From the NCBI GenBank assembly GCA_937967765.1, contig CALCML010000037.1, forward strand, positions 1 to 12,391: a stretch of DNA of 12,391 bases, written 5' to 3'. The notes under the pieces are model-generated. The model was given only the letters and a program-made list of their open reading frames with translations. It was not told the DNA's origin and did not search any database. The position numbers and the translations under genes were made by a program. The DNA comes from an uncultured Carnobacterium sp. (GTDB taxonomy: Bacteria > Bacillota > Bacilli > Lactobacillales > Aerococcaceae). This document shows positions 6,765-12,391 of this stretch, one piece after another. The stretch's first letter is position 1, and the number at the start of each line of letters is the position of its first letter.

Positions 6765-7646
6765 CTACACTTTCTCTCTGACATTTTTACCAAACAATCC
6801 AGCTGGTAACACGATTAAAATAATGAATAATAGGAAGTAAACGACTCCGTCACGGTATGGTGAGTAACCGAAGAAGCTTACCATTGTTTCTAGTAGACCG
6901 ATGAGGTACCCACCGACCATGGCCCCAGGAATACTACCGATACCACCAAGTACGGCCGCAACGAAGGCTTTTAGTCCGACTGTAATCCCCATTGTTGTTG
7001 AAATCGTATTGTAGTACACCCCAACAAGGACACCGGCAATCCCGGCAAGCGCTGAACCGAGCGCGAATGTAAAGGAAATCACTCCGTCTACGTCAATCCC
7101 CATCAGTTGAGCTGCTTGCTCATCAACGGCAACCGCACGCATGGCTTTCCCCATTTTTGTATAACGAACGATAAATTGTAATAACGCCATTAAGGCAACA
7201 GTCACTCCGAAAATCAAAATTTGTTTTCCGTTGACAGAAACGTCTCCAAATAATGTGATGGTCTCAGTTCCGAAGTCTGAAGGAAACGGACGAGATTCCG
7301 CTCCAAAGAAATAACTCATTGCATTTTCTAATAAGTATGACACCCCGATTGCCGTAATCAACGCGGCTACACGAGTCGAATTACGAAGCGGCTTGTACGC
7401 CACACGTTCAATCACAACCCCTAAGACCGCACAGGCAACCATCGCTACTAAGAGCGCTACGAATACATTCATCTTCAAGACCATTACGGCAAAATATCCA
7501 ATGAACGCCCCCATCATGTACACATCACCATGTGCGAAGTTAATGAGCTTAATTGTCCCATAAACCATGGTATATCCAAGCGCAATCAACGCGTAAATAC
7601 TTCCGACTGCAAGCCCGTTTACCAATTGTTGAACTAACAACTCCAT
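6765..7646 (-). CDS. livH: LivH, branched-chain amino acid ABC transporter permease
   Basis: This 293-residue integral membrane permease starts with the LivH-typical QLVNGLAVGSIYALIALGYTMVYG (split here over residues 7-30) and INFAHGDVYMMGAF (35-48). The ATPase-coupling loop is DEQAAQLMGI (175-184), followed by SALAGIAGVLVG. KAFVAAVLGGIGSIPGA lies at about 226-242, and the C-terminus is LPAGLFGKNVREKV. About eight membrane segments are visible. AGGAG lies upstream of the ATG. It begins 93 nt after livJ, with a hairpin in between that may lower permease expression relative to the binding protein. Length and motifs are complete. Confidence 0.95.
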   Translation of the reverse strand: MELLVQQLVNGLAVGSIYALIALGYTMVYGTIKLINFAHGDVYMMGAFIGYFAVMVLKMNVFVALLVAMVACAVLGVVIERVAYKPLRNSTRVAALITAIGVSYLLENAMSYFFGAESRPFPSDFGTETITLFGDVSVNGKQILIFGVTVALMALLQFIVRYTKMGKAMRAVAVDEQAAQLMGIDVDGVISFTFALGSALAGIAGVLVGVYYNTISTTMGITVGLKAFVAAVLGGIGSIPGAMVGGYLIGLLETMVSFFGYSPYRDGVVYFLLFIILIVLPAGLFGKNVREKV

Positions 7647-7684
7647 ATATTTTCTCCTTTCAAATCTATCCTTATCTAGTGGAA

Positions 7685-7717
7685 AAGAGAGGCGGAAGTC
7701 CCCTTCGTGCCTCTCTT
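7685..7717 (-). terminator. Partial (attenuating) hairpin between livJ and livH
   Basis: AAGAGAGGC (7685-7693) pairs perfectly with GCCTCTCTT (7709-7717), and GAAG/CTTC pairs inside. On the minus strand only a short TTTTCC follows, so it should be a leaky terminator or an mRNA 3'-end stabiliser that yields more livJ than livHMGF. Confidence 0.65.
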
Positions 7718-7739
7718 AAAAAATACTGTTAAAACTTAA

Positions 7740-8897
7740 TTACTCAGCTGAGTACTCTTGAGCACTTACTTCTTGTCCGTTTTGGAACTCGATGACTACT
7801 GCTGATTTCACTGGTGTGTGGTCAGCACCCATTGAGAATGTACCAGTTACACCATCGAAGTCTTTTGTTTCTGCTAAAGCTTTTGTGATTGCTTGAGGGT
7901 CAGTTGAGCCTGCTTTTTCGATAGCTTTCATTAACAATTGAGTTGCATCATAACTTAAAGCGGCGAAAGTATCTGGGTTTGAACCATATTTTTCTTTGTA
8001 CGCTTTAACGAACGCTTGAACGTCTGCATCATCACTTAATGTTGAGAAGTGTGAAGTGTAGTAAACGTTAGAAAGGTTTGAGCTGTTACCTGCTAATGCT
8101 GCTAACTTGTCACTTGAAAGTCCGTCCCCACCAACGATTGGTTGAGTGATACCCATTTCACGTGCTTGTTTGATGATTAGACCAACTTCTTCGTAGTAAC
8201 CAGGAACATATAATACATCGAAGTCTTTAGATTTCAATGTTGTTAATACTGCTTGGAAGTCTGTGTCTTTTGATTGGTAGTATTCACGAGTGACAACTGT
8301 TCCACCGATTTTGCTGTCAGTGTAAGTTTTTTCAAAAGCATCTGCTAACCCTTTAGAGTAGTCATTACCTGTATCTTGTAAGATTGCTACTTTAGCATTT
8401 CCGAATTTCTTGTGTACGAAGTTCGCTCCTACAACCCCTTGGTAGCTGTCAGAGAAACATACACGGTAGATGTATTCATATACTGAAGATGCATCTTCTG
8501 CGTTTTTCAATGTTACGCCGTCCCCTGTTGTTGCTGGGAAGACTGTTGGGATTTTTGCTTGTTCGTTAACTGGGATTGATACTGAAGCATCCCCTGTTGT
8601 TGCTGGCCCGACAACGCCGACCACTTTTTCAGACGCTAATTTCTTCGCTACAGAAGCTACTTCTGTTTTGTCTGATTTGTTATCGTATGAAACGTATTTT
8701 AATTCCTTATCTAATAACTTCCCTTTTTGTTCTACGGCTAATTGAGCACCGTTGTTCATGGAAGTACCGTAAGTCGCTACGTTCCCTGTTAACTCGAAGT
8801 TCCCTCCGATTTTGACTGTATTACTATCTGCTGCGTTTCCACAACCTGCTAAAATTGCTGCAACCACAGCGCCTAATGTGAATTTCTTTAATTTCAT
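7740..8897 (-). CDS. livJ: LivJ-type branched-chain amino acid binding lipoprotein
   Basis: This 385-residue extracellular solute-binding protein belongs to the type I periplasmic-binding fold (LIV-BP, receptor-family ligand-binding) group. A lipoprotein signal peptide ends in the lipobox LAGC with Cys19, so the protein is tethered to the outer face of the membrane. The mature domain begins VKIGGNFELTGNVATYG and shows family segments such as VVGVVGPATTGDASVSIPV, KVAILQDTGNDYSKGL, FDVLYVPGYYEEVGLIIKQA and FAALSYDATQLLMKAI. The ATG at 8895-8897 has GAGGG upstream and begins exactly at the signal peptide; a longer frame starts at a GTG inside the -35. It delivers ligand to LivHM. Leu/Ile/Val is expected from context and from the CodY-type operator, but the ligand cannot be read from sequence alone. 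Confidence 0.94.
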   Translation of the reverse strand: MKLKKFTLGAVVAAILAGCGNAADSNTVKIGGNFELTGNVATYGTSMNNGAQLAVEQKGKLLDKELKYVSYDNKSDKTEVASVAKKLASEKVVGVVGPATTGDASVSIPVNEQAKIPTVFPATTGDGVTLKNAEDASSVYEYIYRVCFSDSYQGVVGANFVHKKFGNAKVAILQDTGNDYSKGLADAFEKTYTDSKIGGTVVTREYYQSKDTDFQAVLTTLKSKDFDVLYVPGYYEEVGLIIKQAREMGITQPIVGGDGLSSDKLAALAGNSSNLSNVYYTSHFSTLSDDADVQAFVKAYKEKYGSNPDTFAALSYDATQLLMKAIEKAGSTDPQAITKALAETKDFDGVTGTFSMGADHTPVKSAVVIEFQNGQEVSAQEYSAE

Positions 8898-8938
8898 AAG
8901 ATCCCTCTTTTCATGGATGAATTTTTCAACTTGAGAGT

Positions 8939-8967
8939 AGTATATAATATTCTGACAATTCACGCAA
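8939..8967 (-). promoter_or_regulatory. SigA-type promoter of the livJHMGF-acuB operon
   Basis: On the minus strand there is a -35 TTGCGT (8962-8967), a 17-nt spacer and a -10 TATACT (8939-8944). Transcription would start near 8932, giving a 5' leader of about 35 nt. Confidence 0.8.
8946..8960 (-). promoter_or_regulatory. CodY-box operator in the livJ promoter
   Basis: AATTGTCAGAATATT matches the established CodY consensus AATTTTCWGAAAATT at 13 of 15 positions. It occupies the spacer between -35 and -10 almost exactly, so bound CodY would block RNA polymerase. CodY is activated by branched-chain amino acids (and GTP in many species), which fits repression of a BCAA importer when these are plentiful. 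Confidence 0.72.
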
Positions 8968-9053
8968 TAGATAACCCCTATTTTTTTGAAAAAATATTTT
9001 ATTTACATTTTTATCGTTTTCATTTTCATATTTCTTAGAATTATTTTCATTCT

Positions 9054-9067
9054 TTTCTAGTTAGAAA
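9054..9067. promoter_or_regulatory. Possible regulator site, TTTCTA-GT-TAGAAA inverted repeat
   Basis: A perfect 6-bp inverted repeat with a 2-bp centre lies just upstream of the promoter of the divergent regulator gene. A related TTCTTAGAA lies at 9032-9040. The pair could be an operator for that regulator, but in such AT-rich DNA chance is a real alternative. Confidence 0.3.
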
Positions 9068-9076
9068 TAGGTATTA

Positions 9077-9105
9077 TTTACACCTAAAATGTGGTATATT
9101 GTATT
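9077..9105 (+). promoter_or_regulatory. Promoter region of the Mga-like regulator gene
   Basis: Two readings overlap: an extended -10 TGG-TATATT (9092-9100), or -35 TTTACA (9077-9082) with 17 nt to TGTATT (9100-9105). Either puts the start site near 9107-9112 and leaves a leader of about 45 nt before the ATG at 9153. Confidence 0.55.
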
Positions 9106-9152
9106 TTAGCAATTTAGTGTGTGACACAACTAGCAAGAAAAGGGAGAAAGAA

Positions 9153-10607
9153 ATGAGAGCCTTACTTTCAAAAAATCAAAACCGACAAATTGATATTGTC
9201 GACTATTTAGTCCAAGCAAACGGCTGGGTTCATATCGACGAACTCGCTAAGACTTTTAACGTTTCTACCCGAGCCATCAAAATCGACCTTGCGTTTTTAC
9301 GCGATAAGATTGATGGTTTAGATATCCTCTTCTCGACGAACGGGGTGCGTATTGAATTACCACAAAACTTAAGTACTGAAGTGGTTTATCCTTATTATTA
9401 TTCACATTCTATTTGCTACGAAATTCTGGAACAATTATTCTTACACGAAGAAACCACTGTTGCAGAAATGACACAAAAACTATTCATTACGACTTCAACA
9501 TTGAATCGTTATATCCAAAAAATCAACAATAGCTTAAAGAAAAAATTCGATTTCCAAATCTCGAAGAAAAACTTGCAATTTATTGGAAATGAACAAGACA
9601 TTCGGTTCTTCTTCGTTCAATACTTTGCTGAAAAGACTGGCTTCTTCGAATGGCCATTCGACTTTGTAGACGAAGCTTCTCTAGAAAAAATTCTAGTAGA
9701 TCTCTTCAAGTCTTCGAACTTTCCACAAAGCTTTGAAGGATTCCGTGTCTTCAAGATGATTTTCACGGTGAACTTCTTCCGCGCTTATCAAGGGCATTTC
9801 GTACAAAACTTCGAAAGCAAAGATAAATTCTACGATTACTACAATCAATTAGATGGTTTAGATGAAATCGTTGAGCAATTCGTGAAAGAAACTGGAATCA
9901 TGGTAACACCTGAAATTCTGGAACAATCCTTCTCAATTTTCTTACAACCGCACTTCTTCCTAACCGTTGAAGAATTCTCAGCCGCTCGTCAGGAAAACGT
10001 CCGCGACCGCCTATCGTTCGATACATTAGTCACGAATATTCAAACACTTGAAAAACGCTACGGCTTGAAATGCGAAAACTATGATTTACTATTGTGGCAC
10101 TTACACAACACGTCTCAACTAGAGCGTATCGAAGTGCACTCAGACTTCATCTTATTCGATAAGAAGAAACCATTGATGAACTTCTTCAAGTCGCTCTCGC
10201 CTGAATTCTACAACGATGTTGCAGCGCTTCTTGAGGAGTATCAACACGAAATCAAGAACGTGAAGCGTCAACGAAATATTTCGCACTTGATTTACACGTT
10301 CTACACGCACTGGGAAGGTCTTGTGGCTCAGTTGCAAGCCAAACAAGAGAAAATCAAGGTGTTAATCTTAAACGACTTCGACGAGTACTATCCAAAATTC
10401 TTGGCATCGTATTTAGAACACAACGCGGCAAACCGCTTCGAGTATCATACGCATGACCAGCTTGAAATCTCCTTAGATATTTTAGAAAAATCTGATTATA
10501 AGATTATTTTGAGCAACTTTGCTCTTCCTGAAATCAAAAGCAAAACGGTAATCTGCTCGCATGATTTGAGTATGATTGATCTTGTCAACGAGTTGAATAA
10601 ACAATAG
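9153..10607 (+). CDS. Mga/PRD-type transcriptional regulator
   Basis: This is a 484-residue DNA-binding regulator with the layout of the Mga/AtxA group. A first HTH lies at about 10-65 (RQIDIVDYLV, VHIDELAKTFNVSTRAIKID). A second Mga-type HTH lies at about 90-130 (TTVAEMTQKLFITTSTLNRY). A long helical, PRD-like middle covers about 150-395. A small alpha/beta C-terminal domain at about 400-484 (KIKVLILNDFDEYYPKFL, YKIILSNFALPEI, KTVICSHDLSMIDLV) resembles a PTS EIIB fold. In characterised relatives the PRDs and EIIB-like part link activity to PTS phosphorylation or dimerisation; I cannot assign phosphorylatable histidines here. The ATG at 9153 has GGGAG upstream; an upstream in-frame TTG at 9099 lies within the promoter. 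It is divergent from livJ across 255 bp, so it may regulate that operon, itself, or both. Its effector is unknown. Confidence 0.85.
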   Translation: MRALLSKNQNRQIDIVDYLVQANGWVHIDELAKTFNVSTRAIKIDLAFLRDKIDGLDILFSTNGVRIELPQNLSTEVVYPYYYSHSICYEILEQLFLHEETTVAEMTQKLFITTSTLNRYIQKINNSLKKKFDFQISKKNLQFIGNEQDIRFFFVQYFAEKTGFFEWPFDFVDEASLEKILVDLFKSSNFPQSFEGFRVFKMIFTVNFFRAYQGHFVQNFESKDKFYDYYNQLDGLDEIVEQFVKETGIMVTPEILEQSFSIFLQPHFFLTVEEFSAARQENVRDRLSFDTLVTNIQTLEKRYGLKCENYDLLLWHLHNTSQLERIEVHSDFILFDKKKPLMNFFKSLSPEFYNDVAALLEEYQHEIKNVKRQRNISHLIYTFYTHWEGLVAQLQAKQEKIKVLILNDFDEYYPKFLASYLEHNAANRFEYHTHDQLEISLDILEKSDYKIILSNFALPEIKSKTVICSHDLSMIDLVNELNKQ

Positions 10608-10640
10608 AAAGATGCCCCTGCAATGCAGGGGCATCTTTCT
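10606..10640 (+). terminator. Hairpin terminator of the Mga-like gene
   Basis: A perfect 17-bp inverted repeat with a 1-nt centre (left arm 10606-10622, right arm 10624-10640) has a CCCCTGC core and an A-rich to T-rich outer part. It overlaps the last two bases of the stop codon. The T tract is mostly within the stem (CATCTTTCT), so it could act in both directions. Confidence 0.8.
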
Positions 10641-10680
10641 GTTGCGCTTCGCTTTTTTGATTATAATTAAAACTTGCGTT

Positions 10681-10880
10681 TTTCTTACAATCCCTTTCGA
10701 ACTGTTGCGGATTTGCTTTATAACTACTGCAATGGGGCAACGGATTGAGCCAAGGTCTCAATTCCTACCAAGCTTCAAACTGACTCTACGGGTTTCACCC
10801 TAGAGTCAGTAATTCACATTGGTTGCCATCCCCCATTGCTGTTGTTATAAAATCGCAACGTTCTTTGGGATTGTAAGAAA
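10681..10880 (-). repeat. Long branched hairpin repeat, copy D (opposite orientation)
   Basis: Nested pairing is extensive: TTTCTTACAATCCC (10681-10694) with 10867-10880 perfectly, GAAC-t-GTTGCG with CGCAACGTTC, TTTATAAC (10717-10724) with GTTATAAA (10844-10851), and GCAATGGGG (10729-10737) with CCCCATTGC (10831-10839). Two hairpins branch inside: CTGACTCTA-c-GGG / CCC-TAGAGTCAG (10780-10809), and ATTGAG / CTCAAT (10744-10762) whose loop on the minus strand is ACCTTGG. On that strand the hairpin is preceded by TTGGTAGGA, exactly as in copy A, and followed by CCGTTGCC. It lies between two convergent genes. Strand given is that on which the loop reads ACCTTGG. Confidence 0.8.
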
Positions 10881-11039
10881 ATGAGATTTTTTTGCAAAAA
10901 AGTGAAGTGCTAGAAAGCGCGCCGTGATGCGGTTTTGGTGAAAAACGGAGAAATTGGGTTGGTGTAGGTGTTGGAGGTATATTGCTTAGAAATGTGATAA
11001 TATCGGTCTTTTTAAAGAGGCAAGCGCTCCTGACGTAAA
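10881..11039. other. Non-coding stretch between repeat D and a palindrome
   Basis: This stretch has no open frame with a credible start and ribosome binding site. TATATT- and GATAAT-like hexamers occur around 10977-11002 on the plus strand but lack good -35 partners at normal spacing. A T7 run at 10887-10893 follows the right arm of repeat D on the plus strand. Confidence 0.4.
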
Positions 11040-11075
11040 TTGCCCGAAATTCACTTATAAGTGAATTTTGGGCAA
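11040..11075. repeat. Near-perfect 36-bp palindrome
   Basis: TTGCCCGAAATTCACTTA (11040-11057) and TAAGTGAATTTTGGGCAA (11058-11075) are inverse complements except for one position (a G-U pair in RNA), with no spacer. No T run follows on either strand, so it is not a standard terminator. It lies just past the terminator of the lipoprotein gene. It could be a protein-binding site or a small palindromic repeat. Confidence 0.7.
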
Positions 11076-11090
11076 CGAGGTCACGCGTAT

Positions 11091-11121
11091 AAAAAAATCG
11101 CTTGGAGAATGCTCTCCAAGC
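11091..11121 (-). terminator. Rho-independent terminator of the lipoprotein gene
   Basis: On the minus strand GCTTGGAGA (11113-11121) pairs perfectly with TCTCCAAGC (11100-11108) around a 4-nt loop, then GAT and T7. It starts about 15 nt after the stop codon at 11136. Confidence 0.9.
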
Positions 11122-11135
11122 AATTTCTAATTCAA

Positions 11136-12149
11136 TTATTTAACTTCTGTATAACCGATTGCTTCTAATTTTTGAGTTGCTGTTGAAAAGTCGTCATACG
11201 TTGTTGAAATAACACGTGCGTCTTTAAGTTCCATCTTGCCCTCTTCATTCGTTATAAGGTTTGTAAATCCAACCGCATACACGTTTTTGAATCCAAAGCT
11301 AGACTCCACTTGAAGCGTCATTACTAAGTTCCCATTACCGCGAACAATCTCATCCCCATACGAATATGAATTGTCAACATTATTCGCTAGACCACGATAA
11401 TAAGTTTTATCAAATGTTACTTTATCATTTCCACTAAATTTCTTATTCACTTCTTCTTTTAGTTTTGCAATAATTTCGTCTTTGTTCTTAGCGTCATCAA
11501 GTTTTTCAGCAACTGTCTTCAATCCTTTAACAGGAAGAGTGAAGCTTCCGTCGCCTTCTAATACATACCCTCTGTCTTCTAATAAGTTAGCGAAATTACC
11601 GTCTAACACGATTTTGGCATCTTTTCCATTTTCTAATTTACCATTGTTTTCAACTTTGAAACGTAAGAATGACAATTTAGAATCTGTCACATGAACTTCT
11701 GCACGGCCACCTTTGTTAAAGCCTTCCACTTCTAATGAAGTAATTTTCGCTAATTCTTCAGTCGTTAATTTTTTCGCTTCTTTTAAGCCGCTGACTTTCA
11801 CTTTTGTTTCTTTTGGAAGATTAAAGTATTTTTCAGCATCTTTATCTGAAGCGAACGTGAAAGTAATTTCGTCGTTATTTGACAAGCCATCTGTCTTACT
11901 TGGCGTTACTTTTACTTTTGTTGCAGCTACACGAACTTCTGCTTCTGTTTTTGCATCTGCTTTAGGGTTTGCGACTAAGAACTCTTTTACTAACTCTTGA
12001 GTATCTACTTGATATACAAGTTCCCCTTTTGTATCTAACCCAGAAAAAGTTGTTTTGATAGATTCACCAGCGTCTACTTTTTTTACGCCACAAGCAGCAA
12101 GTACTACAGTTGCTACTAAACAGAATAATGTTAACAGTCTTTTTTTCAT
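11136..12149 (-). CDS. Lipoprotein of unknown function with two similar domains
   Basis: I do not recognise a named family for this 337-residue protein. It has a lipoprotein signal peptide (MKKR, hydrophobic core, lipobox LAAC with Cys20). The mature part is lysine-rich. Two stretches resemble each other: 31-124 (IKTTFSGLDTKGELVYQ ... LPKETKVKVSGLKE) and 136-212 (ITSLEVEGFNKGGRAEVHV ... GSFTLPVKGLKT). This suggests a duplicated beta-rich domain of about 80-90 residues with a G-[LF]-[DN]-x-[KG]-G turn. The C-terminal part (about 213-337) is unrelated to these and contains KTYYRGLANNVDNSYSYGDE and a mixed beta region ending in EAIGYTEVK. The ATG has AGGAGG upstream. It is monocistronic, with its own promoter and terminator. 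It should sit on the outer membrane face; binding or adhesion would be speculation. Confidence 0.85.
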   Translation of the reverse strand: MKKRLLTLFCLVATVVLAACGVKKVDAGESIKTTFSGLDTKGELVYQVDTQELVKEFLVANPKADAKTEAEVRVAATKVKVTPSKTDGLSNNDEITFTFASDKDAEKYFNLPKETKVKVSGLKEAKKLTTEELAKITSLEVEGFNKGGRAEVHVTDSKLSFLRFKVENNGKLENGKDAKIVLDGNFANLLEDRGYVLEGDGSFTLPVKGLKTVAEKLDDAKNKDEIIAKLKEEVNKKFSGNDKVTFDKTYYRGLANNVDNSYSYGDEIVRGNGNLVMTLQVESSFGFKNVYAVGFTNLITNEEGKMELKDARVISTTYDDFSTATQKLEAIGYTEVK

Positions 12150-12193
12150 GATTCCCTCCTGAAAAGCTTTTTTATTTTTTGATTACTTTCACC

Positions 12194-12222
12194 ATTATAA
12201 GTTCTATTACCGTATTTTTCAA
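12194..12222 (-). promoter_or_regulatory. SigA-type promoter of the lipoprotein gene
   Basis: On the minus strand there is a -35 TTGAAA (12217-12222), a 17-nt spacer and a consensus -10 TATAAT (12194-12199). It lies about 45 nt before the ATG. Confidence 0.85.
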
Positions 12223-12239
12223 TACCATTTTAGAGTAAC

Positions 12240-12268
12240 TTGCGCTTCTATTTCGTTCGTGCTAAGGT
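12240..12268 (+). promoter_or_regulatory. Weak candidate promoter for the gene at the right edge
   Basis: TTGCGC (12240-12245) and TAAGGT (12263-12268) are 17 nt apart, but the -10 matches consensus at only three positions. It is listed because no better candidate is seen before the start at 12303. Confidence 0.25.
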
Positions 12269-12302
12269 GAATCTAACGAACTTTTTACACATCGGAGGCT
12301 TT

Positions 12303-12391
12303 ATGAATCAAAAAATCCCCGTATGGAAAACCATCCGCTTTACATTAGGCAATTTAACGCAAAACAGCTGGATGTATTTACGCAATTCCAT
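12303..12391 (+). CDS. N-terminal fragment of an unidentified protein, cut by the window end
   Basis: An ATG (12303-12305) preceded by CGGAGG opens a frame that stays open for 29 codons to the window end. The visible sequence begins MNQKIPVWKTIRFTLGNLTQ and is too short to assign. It is mildly amphipathic with several aromatic residues. It is divergent from the lipoprotein gene across 153 bp. The call rests on the ribosome binding site and the open frame only. Confidence 0.6.
   Translation, partial: MNQKIPVWKTIRFTLGNLTQNSWMYLRNS

Noticed and set aside
8898..8963. A 22-residue N-terminal extension of LivJ from a GTG at 8963
   Set aside because: The GTG lies in the -35 hexamer, and the extension would bury the lipoprotein signal peptide.
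9017..9050. Three TTTTCAT repeats upstream of livJ
   Set aside because: They are short and lie in very AT-rich DNA, so chance is a sufficient explanation.
9099..9152. An upstream TTG start for the Mga-like regulator
   Set aside because: It overlaps the promoter -10 region and lacks a ribosome binding site; the ATG at 9153 has GGGAG.
10612..10803. A 63-codon plus-strand open frame after the Mga-like gene
   Set aside because: It begins inside the terminator hairpin and runs through repeat D, so it is an accidental frame.
10704..10859. A tRNA or rRNA fragment in repeat D
   Set aside because: The pairing is one long nested arm with two side hairpins; there is no cloverleaf, T-loop GTTCRA or CCA end.
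12252..12280. GTTCGT / ACGAAC inverted repeat before the right-edge gene
   Set aside because: The arms are only 6 bp with a wide spacer, and the gene beyond is too incomplete to give it meaning.

Overview
The window looks like chromosomal DNA of a low-GC Gram-positive bacterium of the order Lactobacillales. The reasons are strong AGGAGG-type ribosome binding sites, lipobox-type lipoproteins, a Mga-like regulator and a CodY-type operator. A Carnobacteriaceae or Granulicatella-like host is a guess only. No rRNA, tRNA, CRISPR array or transposase is visible.

Layout. On the minus strand, from right to left, the main unit is a complete branched-chain (LIV/HAAT) amino acid ABC transporter operon. 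It runs livJ (lipoprotein binding protein), livH, livM, livG, livF, and ends with an acuB-like CBS-CBS-ACT gene (8897 down to 3674). livH to acuB are packed with gaps of 0 to 2 nt or a 1-nt overlap. A weak hairpin sits only between livJ and livH. The livJ promoter has a 13/15 match to the CodY box filling the spacer between -35 and -10, so a BCAA-sensing repressor probably controls BCAA uptake. Divergent from livJ, on the plus strand, is a 484-residue Mga/PRD-type regulator (9153-10607) that ends in a strong hairpin terminator.

Left of the liv operon, all on the minus strand, are a secreted or membrane-anchored protein of unknown function (2384-3178), a two-gene operon of a MalY/PatB-type C-S lyase and RidA (2120 down to 494), and the 5' part of a small membrane protein (380 to the window edge). 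The lyase makes a 2-aminoacrylate intermediate and RidA hydrolyses such enamine/imine species, so their pairing makes biochemical sense. At the right end are a minus-strand lipoprotein with two similar domains (11136-12149) and the first 29 codons of a plus-strand gene (from 12303).

The most unusual material is intergenic. Three long, branched hairpins (2248-2352, 3476-3660 and, in opposite orientation, 10681-10880) and a probable remnant (3329-3480) belong to one repeat family. All three intact copies have a terminal hairpin with a 7-nt loop of the form ACSTWGG, followed by CCGKTGC. The stems closing that loop differ in sequence but keep pairing. A and B have related outer arms and a shared inner core, while D is linked mainly by the loop hairpin and its flanks. 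This looks like a modular, BOX-like or MITE-like structured element that I cannot match to a family I know. A separate near-perfect 36-bp palindrome lies at 11040-11075.
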